Source of the DNA: Anseranas semipalmata
Lineage: Eukaryota; Chordata; Aves; Anseriformes; Anseranatidae
Assembly (NCBI GenBank): GCA_013399115.1
Contig: VXAA01001497.1
Location: 540,772 to 604,771 of the forward strand
Length of the DNA stretch: 64,000 bases
Reading direction: 5' to 3'
Of this stretch, positions 38,409-50,119 are shown one piece after another (the first letter of the stretch is position 1; each line of letters opens with the position of its first letter). The notes below the pieces were generated by a model that saw nothing but the letters and a program-made list of their open reading frames with translations, did not search any database and was not told the DNA's origin. The position numbers were made by a program, and so were the translations under genes.

Positions 38409-40534
38409 GTGGAGGTCTAACTAGTATTGTCATAAGTTTGCTAAATTACTTTAAACAATATTATAAGGCAGACCTAGAGGTTTTCATTCAGGGTTTGGGG
38501 CTAGATTGAACAAATAAGAGGGCTCTGTGGACACATCATTAGCCACACTGAATGCATCAGTTAGAAGCAAGTCACCTCAACTGAATGCCACAGTTCAGAT
38601 CACATTCAGATTAATTCTTTGCTCAGTTCTGGAATAAACAAGATGAACATTCAATCTTTAATCACTGGAGCCACAACACCACCACAGGATCAGAATCAAG
38701 ACTCTGTTATATTCCTTTCCAGAAATATTTCTAAATATTTTACTTCTAATAACAGTAAAATACAGCAGTATCAGCACTATTTATTTTCTTCATCATAACC
38801 TAATGTTGGTTTGCTTTGTATTTTAAGAATTTGTCAAAAACTTTGTACTAACACATTTTTATACTCCCTAAAATTATCTGAAATTATTTTTCTGGAAATT
38901 GTAAAGTTGCAGTGTTCAAAAACTGATATTTTTCTCCCTGTTTGAGATAGAAACAAATACTGTGTTCATCAGCGAGACTGTAATTGTAGGGCCATGAAAC
39001 GCGTGACACCACTTATCTCTTAGAGGGGAAAAAAGAAGAGGAGGATGCACCCCTACTGTGACCTGAAATCTTACTGAACCGCAACCTTGTGCTCAGAGCT
39101 GAGTGCAGATATCAGACTGTCTCCCTAGGGCTAAGCCCTTCAAGAAGAACGAGGAAGAGGAGAGGGGTAAAAGCCAGACTGCTTTCTTTTCTGTTTTTGT
39201 GAGGAGCACACTTTTCTTTCACTGTACAGTTTATACCAAGTTTAGTCTAGAAGTAATTGACTAGTATGATTATAGAGAAGTCAAAGATCTATGCAAAAAT
39301 CACAGTATGAAACCTATTTTCCCTGCAGCTTGTTAAATACTGTATCTTAAAATTGCTGTTAAGCCCACCTAATTATTTAAAATGTGATAGCATGTCCAAC
39401 TGCCAGAGACCAGATGACTGATCTCTGCAGGTGCATCCTGTATCCTACTAGAGCAGATACAGCTACTGCCAGGGAGAGGAGGGAGGAGACTGTTTGCTGG
39501 TACAGCACTACAAATTCTCCAAATAAAGTAAGCTATGAATAAAATCACTTGATTTGTGAACAATGGCACCCCACTCCACACAACATTTGGCCTTAAGCAA
39601 CGTGTCAGGAAAAGGCAAAGATATACCATGGAATTACTCAACTACTATGGGAACACTGACTTCAAAAGTTAAATTCAGGTTTACCTTGTATTAAGAGAGG
39701 TGTTTGGTTTCATTAATACTAACATTATCTGAACAACAAAACAGTATGGGAATTATCACTAAAATGAGAGTTCTCCTTGGAGAATTTCAGTGATTATCTT
39801 GATTATAAAGGCAGAAGAGAGCAGGAGAGCAAGAAAATTTGGGAGATAACTTCAAGTTATCTTGACAGTTTAGCTTACCCCTAGGAAACAAGCATTGCAA
39901 TAAAACATTGTCTGTGGATCTGAAGATGCAGGATGAAAGAAAAGAAGTCTTCTGATCCTCAATTTAAACATGCTATCAGACACTTTCACATCTATTAGAG
40001 ACATATTTTTAGTGGACCATGTTTTTGTGGGAGATGTTTAATTCAAAGAAGGATATGCAGGTGTTTGAAGATATGACAGAACTAAGTTTCTCATCCCTAC
40101 TGTCTTAAAACCACATCATTTCTCTAGCAGAATATGGGGAAAAAATGAAATAAAACCACACACAAAAAGCCTCAAACCAAGTAATTGGATAAAAATAACA
40201 AATTACCGTGTGCATATGATAGGGAAAATATTCACTGTGAGCAAGTGCATAACATCTTGCAGGGAGGTAAGTTTGAAGTGGTACAGGGTGGAACAAATTC
40301 TAAGCCGAGACCAAAGTCATAGTAATTTATACTACGAATTGGAAAGCATGATTGAAACAGCATCTGAATTCTAGATCTTATCCTGGACAGGTAAGAAAAT
40401 TAGTATTGAACAGCAAAGGGTGTATTAATCAAGCTCCACGATGAAACCATGGAGAAAAAAAAAAGAGAATCCTGTTACATTCTTAGTTGCACATGTATGG
40501 TTCTAGAGCAACTGTTGACATGGATGTTATTTCA
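38409..40534. other. Unique DNA between the two repeat copies
   Basis: I see no gene. A purine-rich, repeat-like stretch near 39020-39200 is not recognisable as a known element. If the two flanking copies were LTRs of one provirus, this interval should show retroviral remnants. I see none, and the 5' copy sits in a CR1, so they are more likely independent insertions. Confidence 0.65.
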
Positions 40535-40894
40535 TACATTCAAGGCTTAACAAGGAGCAGAATAGGGAAAACACAATGTAAGAACATTCGTACACCTTTG
40601 ATAGATTTTATAATTTAAAGGTGCTTTGTTACAAGACTACTTGCAAATGGACAGACAGGAACAGCGATTTTGCAGTCTTAGAAGATTGAATAGCTATGTG
40701 CTAACACTTGTTACATTTATGTCAGAAGATGCCCAGGAAATATATTATAATAATGCCAGAAAGGAAGTGAGAAAAGGTGGAAATTGTTTTCTTGGTACTT
40801 CAGAATGGGAAAAAAAAGAAACGTGAACTGTCTATCGTGGTCCTGAGGTATAGTATATAGCATCCGTTACCAAAACAAACAAAAACAAATAAAA
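40535..40894 (+). mobile_element. Unclassified interspersed repeat, copy B
   Basis: This is the second copy of the repeat at 37506-37859, in the same orientation. It begins TACATTCAAGGCTT and contains about 18 extra bases near 40550-40567 relative to copy A. It shares the long identical core at about 40666-40762 and ends with GCATCCGTTACC followed by a CAAA/CAAAA-rich tail. The matching + ORF (40626-40826) begins MLQDYLQMDRQEQ where copy A begins MRMDRQEQ. In copy B the minus-strand AATAAA is mutated to AACAAA. I could not find an obvious target-site duplication around it, so its boundaries are approximate. Confidence 0.7.
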
Positions 40895-43800
40895 CCAGAC
40901 TCCCCAAAATGCCCAGCTCCCCAGCACAGCCTGTCCTTATACTTTGTAAGAATTGCTCTTATCTCTGTAACTGCGTAATGGATCTAATTTTATTCTCTCT
41001 CCTTGTGTCTCATTCCAGGGTCTTTTAGGATATCTTAGTCAATTTTAACAGGTTTTTCTCTCAGTTCCCAAACTACTCATTGAAAGGGTAAAAACCGTGA
41101 CAGCGTGAATGCAGTTTATATCTTCAAAGAAAACCTTTCATGCTTATTACAAAACCAGGAATGTTGAGGGTTGTCATTCATTAATTCCCCTTCCTGTCAG
41201 ATTTCCTATTAACTCCTGATGTTTTCTCAAAATAAAACATTATCAGTTCTTCACTGTAACTCAGAGGAGAACTTTAATAAAAGTGAAATTGCCTTATCAC
41301 TAGCACAAATGGAAACTGGTGGCAGCTAATCAGTTGAGGGAAACTGGGAGAGGCTAGCTTGAGAACAGACCTTAGATTTTTCAACTCTTTGGACTAAATG
41401 AATAGAAGACCTGATTTTACACAAGGTTTCCATTGCTTTAGGTCTGCTGACTGGCACCAAATTAGTCATTAATAGTTAAGATCTAAGCTAGATTAGAATC
41501 ACATGGATATCCTTAGGAAACACAGGATAAACACTTTCAATAAGCCACGTCATTAGGAAAGAGTCCAGCTTTCAGTCAGTTTTGAAAATCTCCACTTGCA
41601 AGCATTCTCATTGATACACTACAGCATTCAGGAGTCCTAATCACAGGCCAGGACCCCCCCCCATATAGATGCTGTACAAATATGAAACTAAAAGACAACC
41701 CTATTGCCAAAATTTCAGTTACCCTTTGTAGCTGAAATAGTTTTACTCCCCCAGTTTTTAATAGCAAATGTGGCTCTTGGTGATACATCACAGCAACAGT
41801 TATCAATGCTTTCCTTTCTCTGAGCAAAGCAATCTGCTCCTGTTTAGCACAGACTGTTGGTTAAGTAGCATTCCTAAGAATTAGGTTTTGTAATTAAAAA
41901 CTGATGTGGGGCCAAACCATGCAACTCAGAGGGACTTTTCATACAACACTACAGTTATGAACTAAAAAAACTCAAGGTCACTAGGGTCACCAAGACATGG
42001 TATCAGATAGAAAAGATCTATTTTGCATGAAGAATGGCATGTTGTATTTAATGTAATGGAAGCCTCGTACTGTTTCCCTACCTGGTATGTATACTTTCCC
42101 CAGATACCTCTTTCTTGTGCACCGACATAAATTAATAACTGGCTTCTGCGGTGTCAGTCATGGAACTTCCAAAGGAATGGAGAAGCATTGCAATTTTTGT
42201 TTATGGAGGTATAGTTCTGGCTGATGCAAGGAGATGTGCAGGTTGTGAACCTCCAGAAAACACACTAGACCTGTATAACAACAACATATGCACAACCTGG
42301 CGGTTTCCACAGCTCAGACGTCTATATCATGTTACGTAGGCCTTCAGAAGTTTGAAGTGAGTCATTGTTGTCTTAGAGGTTGAACAATATTTGAGTGTGT
42401 ATGAGCATTGTGGTGATGGTCAAACTACTATATCCCGTGTCATACAGAACTGGACAAATTCTCCATGGAAAGCTACAGAACAGCTGCAAAGTGTAGTCTT
42501 GCATGGTAATAGGAAACGGAAGAAGAAGGCTGGAAAATGTTTTGTTCACGCATCTAGCATAATACATTTCTTTCAAGGCTTTTCACAATTTCTTATGTGA
42601 CCAGATTTTCTCTGCACTCAGACAGCATATTTTTTTGCTGTTTAAAATAGAAAACGAGTTCAACTGATTGCACAAGTCTATCCAAAATATACTTTAAAGT
42701 TCAAATATGACACTGAAAATGCTCAGTTCTAAATGAAGAATGCTACAAAAAAATTGCTATTCTTGGATAGTACAATAACATATATAGTCCAGTAAGACAG
42801 AAGACTCCATATAGAGTTGCACAAAAGTTACCAGAAATGCAGTTCCAAGGAGACTAGAGTCTGAAGAATCAAATAAAATAAATCTGATGAGACATGACCT
42901 AGTGTGATCGCAGAGACTATCCTGAACTCACTCCTAGTGCCCTGGTTCAAGACACCTCCTCATTTGTCACTTAGATCTCTGCTTCCCCTGTACCTCTGCT
43001 CCCACAACACGAAGTATCCTAGTCCACTTATCAAGTGAAACATCCAAGAAGCAGGAGTGCTCCACTTCAGTTTTTTCTCTTTCTTTCTCCATCCTTCCCT
43101 TACTCCTACAATACTCATGAGTCTCATGCTAGCTGTGTCAGAGACTTCACCTACAGCAGCCAGTGAAACCACCCCTGTAACCTCACACAGCTGGAAAAAA
43201 GGGAGTGGGTATATGAACCAGAACCTCCTGCACTCTCAAGACTGCCACTAGAACCTCTCAAGCTCTTCCCATATCAGGTCTTACATCAGCTAACGTAGAT
43301 GCCACGTGGAGCAGAGCAAGACCATGCAGGAAATATGAGGAGGTGGTGGTGGTAGTAGGGAGACTTCGGGAGGAGAAGAGCAGATTAAACAGAAAAGTCT
43401 ATAATGCCTCTCCACCCCTTACCACCACCCTTTTATTTCCCTCTCCCTAGCCCAATCCAGTTATCACCATCCTAGGTCAACAGCCCTCTGCTGCCAAAGT
43501 CATTGGGATCTCACAGCAGAGTGTTGCCTGGAGCATAGAAAAAAGATGGGAATTGAACAGATCACATGGGTGATCCATCTTGCAAGACAAATGTGGTCCT
43601 TTAATTCTCTGCTGAAGAGCCTACCTTCTTAGAGAAGAACCTAATTGCATTTAAATCTTTCCCCTTCTAACTATGCACATTCTAGCAAAAAAAAAAAGTC
43701 TTGTATTTTTATTCCAATAAAACCTCAATTTCATATTTCTAAACTTGGGGTTATCTTGACTACAATGAGCATGTAGCATGTGTATTTTCATGAGCAAGTA

Positions 43801-44314
43801 CTGTTCTTGCTAGGAAGTTTTTATAGATAGGCTCTGTAACATCAAAATTCAAATCCATGTTGAGGAGATTACTCTTCCTATATTTTGTCAAGTTTTATTT
43901 AATGTGTTCAAGTTAATTCATAGTCATATCGCAGTTTATAAACAATCTCATGTTTTGATCTGTCAGAAAAATAAGATTACTCCTAGTAGTTTCAGGGAAA
44001 ATATAAATTTTGGTTACATTAAAATATTTTGATATTACATTGTTTTGATTTTTTCTTACTACTAATTATCTAATGAGCCTTGTTAACAAGACACTTATAC
44101 CGTGCTCAGCTGATGTGCAGTTTATTACTTCTAATTCCATAAAAAAAAAATCATCTTTAAAGTGTCAGCCTAGATACCAAAGAGCAAAAGAGTATTTTCT
44201 CAAGTTTTATTTTCCCACATACTTGACAAAAAAATAAAAAGCAGGAGTAACACACCATTTGTCAACATTTGTAAAACAATTTAAAAACCGATTACCATGT
44301 TGTTAGATTTTTTC
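40895..44314. other. Unique non-coding DNA
   Basis: No gene is supported. A GGT-rich simple tract lies at 43339-43360. The stretch 43860-44110 is AT-rich unique DNA that looks like candidate conserved non-coding sequence. A weak match to an ancient repeat (GGGGCCAAACCATGCAACTC) lies near 41908. Confidence 0.72.
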
Positions 44315-44378
44315 ATCATATAGTCTAATTAGTTAGAGCTGTTGGTCTTACAACCACAAGGTTCAGTGTAGAAATTTT
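44315..44378 (+). repeat. tRNA-like segment, possible old SINE remnant
   Basis: The stretch TAGTCTAATTAGTTAGAGC resembles a tRNA D arm. It is followed by GGTCTTACAACC, which contains a canonical-looking 7-base anticodon loop CTTACAA, and then AAGGTTCAGTG, which resembles a T arm. The stems pair poorly (only TGGT/ACCA is clear) and there is no acceptor stem. It is therefore not a working tRNA gene. A decayed tRNA-derived SINE is possible, and so is chance. Confidence 0.2.
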
Positions 44379-47300
44379 GGAATAAATATTCTGTCAGACA
44401 TGCTGTTGTCCTAAAAGCTACAATCCTTCAGTAGTATGATATTTTGTCCAAGAGCTTTTATGGGTCCAAAACTCTATTTGATCAGCTGGACAAAAGACTA
44501 AGAACAGACCCTTTGACATTAACTGATTGTGCTCTGTATAGGTGTGTTTTTCTTCCAGCACAAAACAACAGGTTTCAAAACCTCTAAATGTTTCTTGAAG
44601 CTGAACTAGAATAACCCATATTGCTCCCCTGTAAAATATCTGAATAGAGCTGATTGCAAGAAGGTTTTCTAAATATTGTATCTCTTTAAACTCATAATTT
44701 AAATACTTTAAGAGTTAAAACCTTTTACACCAAATGTAGGCATCATTGCTCCTTATCCTCATCTCTTTCAATAAGAAATTAGTACCTTTATTTTTTAAAG
44801 GAAAAACAACTGTGTGAATTGGCCTCCTTTCCCTTCCCCAGCTGCATTAGTTTATACCCTAAAGTTTGTAGTTCTATTGACCCAAGTGATGCCTGACAAG
44901 GATCAGCACCTCTCCAGCAAGCCAAGAAATGAGAAAATCAGTCCACAAGAGAAGCTGAACACATCATTTGGGGGAAACTGTTAGAGGATCAAAGAAGGCA
45001 GCTCACGTGGTCAGACTCAGGATGTCTTAAGAAACCTTTAAGCAACTACAGCTTTATCAGCCTGAATATCCAGCTTGTATTTTCACATAGGTACACACAT
45101 GATTCTGAACTAACACTTACTACACACAACCTGTGGAAAAGGTTTTAAATTTAAAAAATGCTACAGGTTTGAAGTGAAGCAGTACTGTAGTACTTAGATG
45201 AGCAGTACATCCTAAAGTTTGTATTTCGGTTTTGAGAGTACCCAATTCCCTTTTTTCAGATACAAGCCATCTGCATTTTTGTTAGTTCATCTTACATGTA
45301 TTAGTGAGATTTATAGTAATTCCAATACAGGAAAAAACTCTAATTATTGATTGCCCATGTTCACAAGATGGGAGGGAAGCCCCTTGTAACATACCACCAG
45401 AGGTGTTACTGATGAGGCCTGAGCTACATAAAACAAGGGAAGTATTTCACCTTTGCAGTTTAAGAGTGTGACACAAACTAGTAGTCAGAAGCTGGACTCA
45501 GAATAAGTAGGATGACCCTTAGACCCAGTTTCAAAACCCACTCCACCTCCCTTCAAGAATCAAGTACTTTAAGAGACAGCATGTTCCAGACACAGTATTC
45601 TAGATCTGGAAAGGGAATAGAGGTCAACCCCCCATCACCAGAGACAAACCTCAAAAGGAGTCTTCTAAAGGCAGATGATGATTCCTACACTGCAACAGTG
45701 GATGATGGAGAAGAAATGGATAACATCAGCATTACTACCCTGTGAAACTCCAACAATTTCCATACTTATAATTGCATCAGATATTATTCCTGTGGTAGAA
45801 GAAAATGATAGAACTGCAGAACTTCACAAGGATAAGCTATAAGTGAATGAAACAGGATAAACAATCACTCTCCAGCAACCCATAAAGCTTTCATGCCATG
45901 ACAGCAGATACAGCCAAATAAGACAAAACAAGCTCTCAACATTCATGGTTGGCTTACAGAAGTCAAGTAAATTTGTAACTGAATGATAGTGAAAAGGAAA
46001 TGGAGTTATATGAATTGAGAATGGCAGCATCAGACAACACAGAGTTGTTGATTAAGATGTAGATCCTACAAGTTCTACAAATTGAGGAGAAACATAATAT
46101 TAGATTGGTCATGCTGCCCTGAAATAATTCCTCAGTCCTACAATCAAAGTAGCAACTGCAAGCATAAAGAACAGAGAAATTCTACAGTGACATCAAAAGC
46201 ACTGGCAGCTGTTCCTCAATGGGAGCACGGACTCTGGACAGCATCCATCAGCTCTGCCCCCACAAAAGCACAGTTGCACTGTGAGGTCCATGGATGCCAA
46301 GTCAAACAGCAGAGAGTGACTTGTAAGAATGACTCAGTAATAAAGTTTGTTTTGTCCATTGACAACCTATCAAGGTGATGCACTCCAACAGAGCCATCAT
46401 ATCAGTAGATAAACTAGATGAATATTATCATAATTTCAGAAAATGCAACTCTGCCATGAGAGTAAACAAATCTGTATTTCAAAACCCATAACACACAAAA
46501 GCTATTCATTTCATTTTCTGCCTTGGCAGACAAACCTATAAGCAGGACTTCCAATTACACAGGACTGTGAGAGAAAAAACATAACACACAATCCAAGCTT
46601 CTTTCAACACCCTCTGTGGAACTTTGTTCCCTGTATCTTTCACAGCAATAACAGTCTCTTCATTCATTTTGGATGCATGTACAACAGAAACCAAATGTCT
46701 GCCCCACCCTGGTCCACACAGCACACCAGTTCATCTGAAGACTTTGGACGGTCTTGGCTGCATTACCTCAGCTGATCCATCTCACCTCTCCCAACCATCT
46801 GTGCACCTGAGCTGCTTTGAACAGACATTGTCTGCAAGCAAATAAATGCACTTCCTCCTTTCCCAATAAAACGGAAAGTGTTTCTCCAGGCTCCACTGCC
46901 CCCTGTCCCAGCATGGCTAATATTCTTTGGTGTAAGGACCGGTCATTCTGGGTGACAAATTCAGTTTGGGGGGTTAAAGGGGATAGGCATTTTTAGTATG
47001 TGTAGACTCAATTCTTACAATCATTACTGGCCTTGATCACCAGTATATTTTCTGGAGGATCCACTATTTAATGCTTCTTTTTTTTAAATGCTCCGAGTAC
47101 TTCTCCTGAAATACTTGTAGACAACTGAGAAGCATTCCCAAGTAGTCTGCTACAAATAATTCTGAATAACTGTCATTCAGCACGCCTTTATAGACATTGT
47201 TAGCCTCCTCAGAAAAGAGATTGACTGAGAACATTAAATCAATACTAGTCCAAGCTGATCCTTGACTTTACTGCAAGATTAAAAGTTGTCCTACAAGTGT

Positions 47301-48327
47301 TTTGAACACCTTTGCACTTCTTTCAAGGTACGTGTAGCACTGATCAACCTTGAAAATTCTTTATCTGCTGTAGCTCAATTATATTACTTGAAAATTAACT
47401 AGTTGGTCAAATAGCAGGAAATATTCTACCGAAGCCATTAACAAGAAAGTTTTACACTATGTGATGTCCTTGTTCTGCCTTCCTGTTCCTTGGCAGCAGC
47501 TAAAAAGTCCCACTGCCCTGTCTGACATCTAACAGCTTTAGGTAGCTGAAAAGAGCATCTTCTCTGAGAGACTACTGCTTTGCCAACAATAAACTTCTGC
47601 CTTCAAGTCTTGGAAGAAGTTCAAGAATCCATGAGTTTTGCAAAATTAAGTGCAGAATCAGCCCTCTACATCTACTCTTCCAGAACTACATAGAAAATAG
47701 GGCCATTTTGTACAATTAGGTCTATACATTGAGTCTACTTAACTTTTGCCTTCATCATCTGATAACATATATCAAGACCTAAGAAGCTGGTACCATTATA
47801 TTCTAGTCTGTTCTCATTATATATACACAAGGTCATGCACTCATAGACAGCAACACGAATTATCACAATAATTTAGAGGCTAATCTGCTGGTCAGAAGGA
47901 GTAGGATTATTCTGATTAAATGATGGAATTCAAATCAATGCAAGCCACTTTAAGCTTCCACGATTCTCAGGAATTTAGGGTGCAATTCCTTTCATCCTAA
48001 ATTAGATACCTGAAATAGGTCAGATGCATCTCACCCCAATTCTGTTTCTCTCCATTGACGATACAGACAGCCCACGTGACTAGTTCAGATGCAGGTATAC
48101 GGAACTAGAGGAGATTAATCTTACTCAAGAGGCCTACAAGCTCTCTCTCTGTAGGACAGCCCAAGATATATCAGGAAACATGTTTACATTTGGAATAATC
48201 AATCCCGCACAAATTGGTGAAAACTCATTTGAAATATTGAGTTATCAGTTTTACACATCCTAAAGCAAGAACAATTAAAGAAAATGGAGAAGGTAGAGAG
48301 AACACCTATCAAAACAGAAAAGAAAAG
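44379..48327. other. Unique non-coding DNA
   Basis: No gene is established. A good acceptor-like tract (CCTTTCCCTTCCCCAG, ending at 44841) opens a 46-codon frame to a stop at 44982. I list this only as a finding. The remaining ORFs are short and unremarkable. Confidence 0.68.
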
Positions 48328-48342
48328 AAAAAAAAAAAAAAA
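48328..48342 (+). repeat. A15 homopolymer
   Basis: This A run is preceded by AAAAGAAAAGAAA and lies just right of an A-rich stretch. On the minus strand it is a T run downstream of a donor-like site. Confidence 0.85.
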
Positions 48343-48639
48343 CACACTTACCTGAAGACACATTTCAAAGGACATGGTTTCTTAAGCATCACAAAATAAA
48401 ACCTGAGAAAGTTTCACAGGTATCAGAGAGGCAAAACCATTTAAGCTAAAGGACTATATTGGCAGTAAAGCAAATATGAATAAGCTAGCTTTAAATTTGC
48501 CTTAGACGAAAATTGGAAGGCTAATCACAAGAGTTCAGCTGGGGAACAAACAGCCTATAATAGGGCAGAGAGCCTTGCTAAATTGAAGATGGACTATGAC
48601 AGCCTTATGAAAGGGATTTATATAGTACAGCAGCTGTGA
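48343..48639. other. Unique non-coding DNA with a minus-strand exon-like segment
   Basis: The segment at 48352-48402 looks like a small exon on the minus strand and is discussed in the findings. I see nothing else here. Confidence 0.5.
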
Positions 48640-48695
48640 TGGCAAGAGGGAAGGCAGTATGACTCAGGAGGTCCCTTCCATTCCTATACTCCTAA
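48640..48695 (+). mobile_element. Possible old CR1 3' end
   Basis: GACTCAGGAGGTCCCTTCCATTCC resembles the CR1 3' segment, in which a GATGACC-type stretch precedes AGGTCCCTTCCAACC. The match is about 20 bases long and no CR1 body is readable upstream, so it may be a heavily decayed fragment or chance. Confidence 0.35.
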
Positions 48696-49110
48696 TTTAA
48701 GTTTCTACTAAACAGCAGAGGTCACACCGATCAAACAACAAATAGCACTACGGTTCACATAATTCAGGATACAACTTTAGATCTCACCTCTTCTTTCCCC
48801 CATCTCATCCACACCTCAACCTGCTCTGCTTTCATCTAACTCTAAGCCACTACTACTAGATAGACTAAGCAACCCTAGTATTTTCTTCTAGTAAGTCACC
48901 TCCACCATAATACTGAAGAAAGAAAAAGACAGCTTCCAATCCCTCTTCTTTCTCTACCACAGAGAGGATACCAAAACAATTATACAGCTGAAAATAATTT
49001 CAATTCACCCCAGCAGCACCCTTACTTATGCACTACATGATATTGCATTTCAAAACTAAAGGATAACACAAGTAAGTCACCCTCGTAAAACACTTCCTTT
49101 AGGAAACCCC

Positions 49111-49127
49111 CATATATATATATATTT
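49111..49127. repeat. TA dinucleotide repeat
   Basis: Seven TA units are followed by T4. Confidence 0.85.
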
Positions 49128-50102
49128 TACATTATTACAATAATAATTACAAGTTATAAAATAGAAAACACATTCTACTGCTATTTATAAGGCAGTTTAA
49201 TCTCACCAGAAGAGTTTGCTTTCCTTGCTGTAGCACAGCTCCAAAGCAAAATGACCTCTGGTGCTGGCTGTTGGGAACCAGGAAGGAACTGGCTGTAATG
49301 AGAAGATAGCTTTCACCTGGGCCTTACAGGAAGGCTCTCCTCTTTGGGAGGACAGCCAAGTATCAGAATTAAGAAAGCAAAGGAGCAGCACTTGTGGAGG
49401 TAGCACTGACACTCAGAAAAATGGACCCCTAAAGAAATTTTCTAGGGAAGCATGTAAGAACTTGCTGAGAGTGTATGTTACCTAAGTGAAATAAAAAGCT
49501 CATAAAAGAAATAGCTGCAATGTCTGCACTGAAGTGTGAACTGCCATAAGAATGGAAATACTTACAGAAAAGTTTTATTGGAAAAAAAAAAAAACATTTA
49601 CATAGCTACATTAAAAACACACCCACACAACAAAACTCAGACCAACACCCCTCTCTGAATAGCAGACAGTACCTTGAAGAACACCTAATTCTCAAATACT
49701 GTGGGGCTAGCTCTAGGGAGGAGTGCCTGCCACTGCCACTTTTTTTGTCACTGCATGTTGCACTGCTTTATGCTGCATTCGGGAGGGAAGAGGCAGGGAC
49801 GTGTGGCACCTGTGGCTGGATGAAAGCTGTATTTTGTGGAGATGCATGTGCAAGGGTTGCCAGTAACAGCAGGTAGAAGATGTCCTGACTAGTAAAGTGT
49901 AGCTTGTTGCTGTCTGGCCAGGAAGAGAGAAGAGTGTGATGGGTCCAAGGAAACGTGAGTCAGGGCTGTTGGGGGCAAGGGAGAGTATTGTGTAGTGTGT
50001 GGTGTTACGGTGAGGGGGATGTGTTAATTACATGGTGCAGCAAAAGGTGTTTGAAAGTCCTATTTGGGCTTGATTAAAGGAAAAATTTATTCAGACAATT
50101 TA

Positions 50103-50119
50103 GTGGTGGTGGTGGTGGG
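50103..50119. repeat. GGT microsatellite
   Basis: Five tandem GGT units end in G4. They close the G/T-rich block. Confidence 0.85.

Noticed and set aside
37506..40894. The two repeat copies as LTRs of one provirus
   Set aside because: The left copy lies inside a CR1 that continues on its right-hand side, so the left copy is bounded on its own. The interval between the copies shows no retroviral remnant that I can read.
44315..44378. A functional tRNA gene
   Set aside because: There is no acceptor stem and the anticodon and T stems are poorly paired; at best it is a relic.
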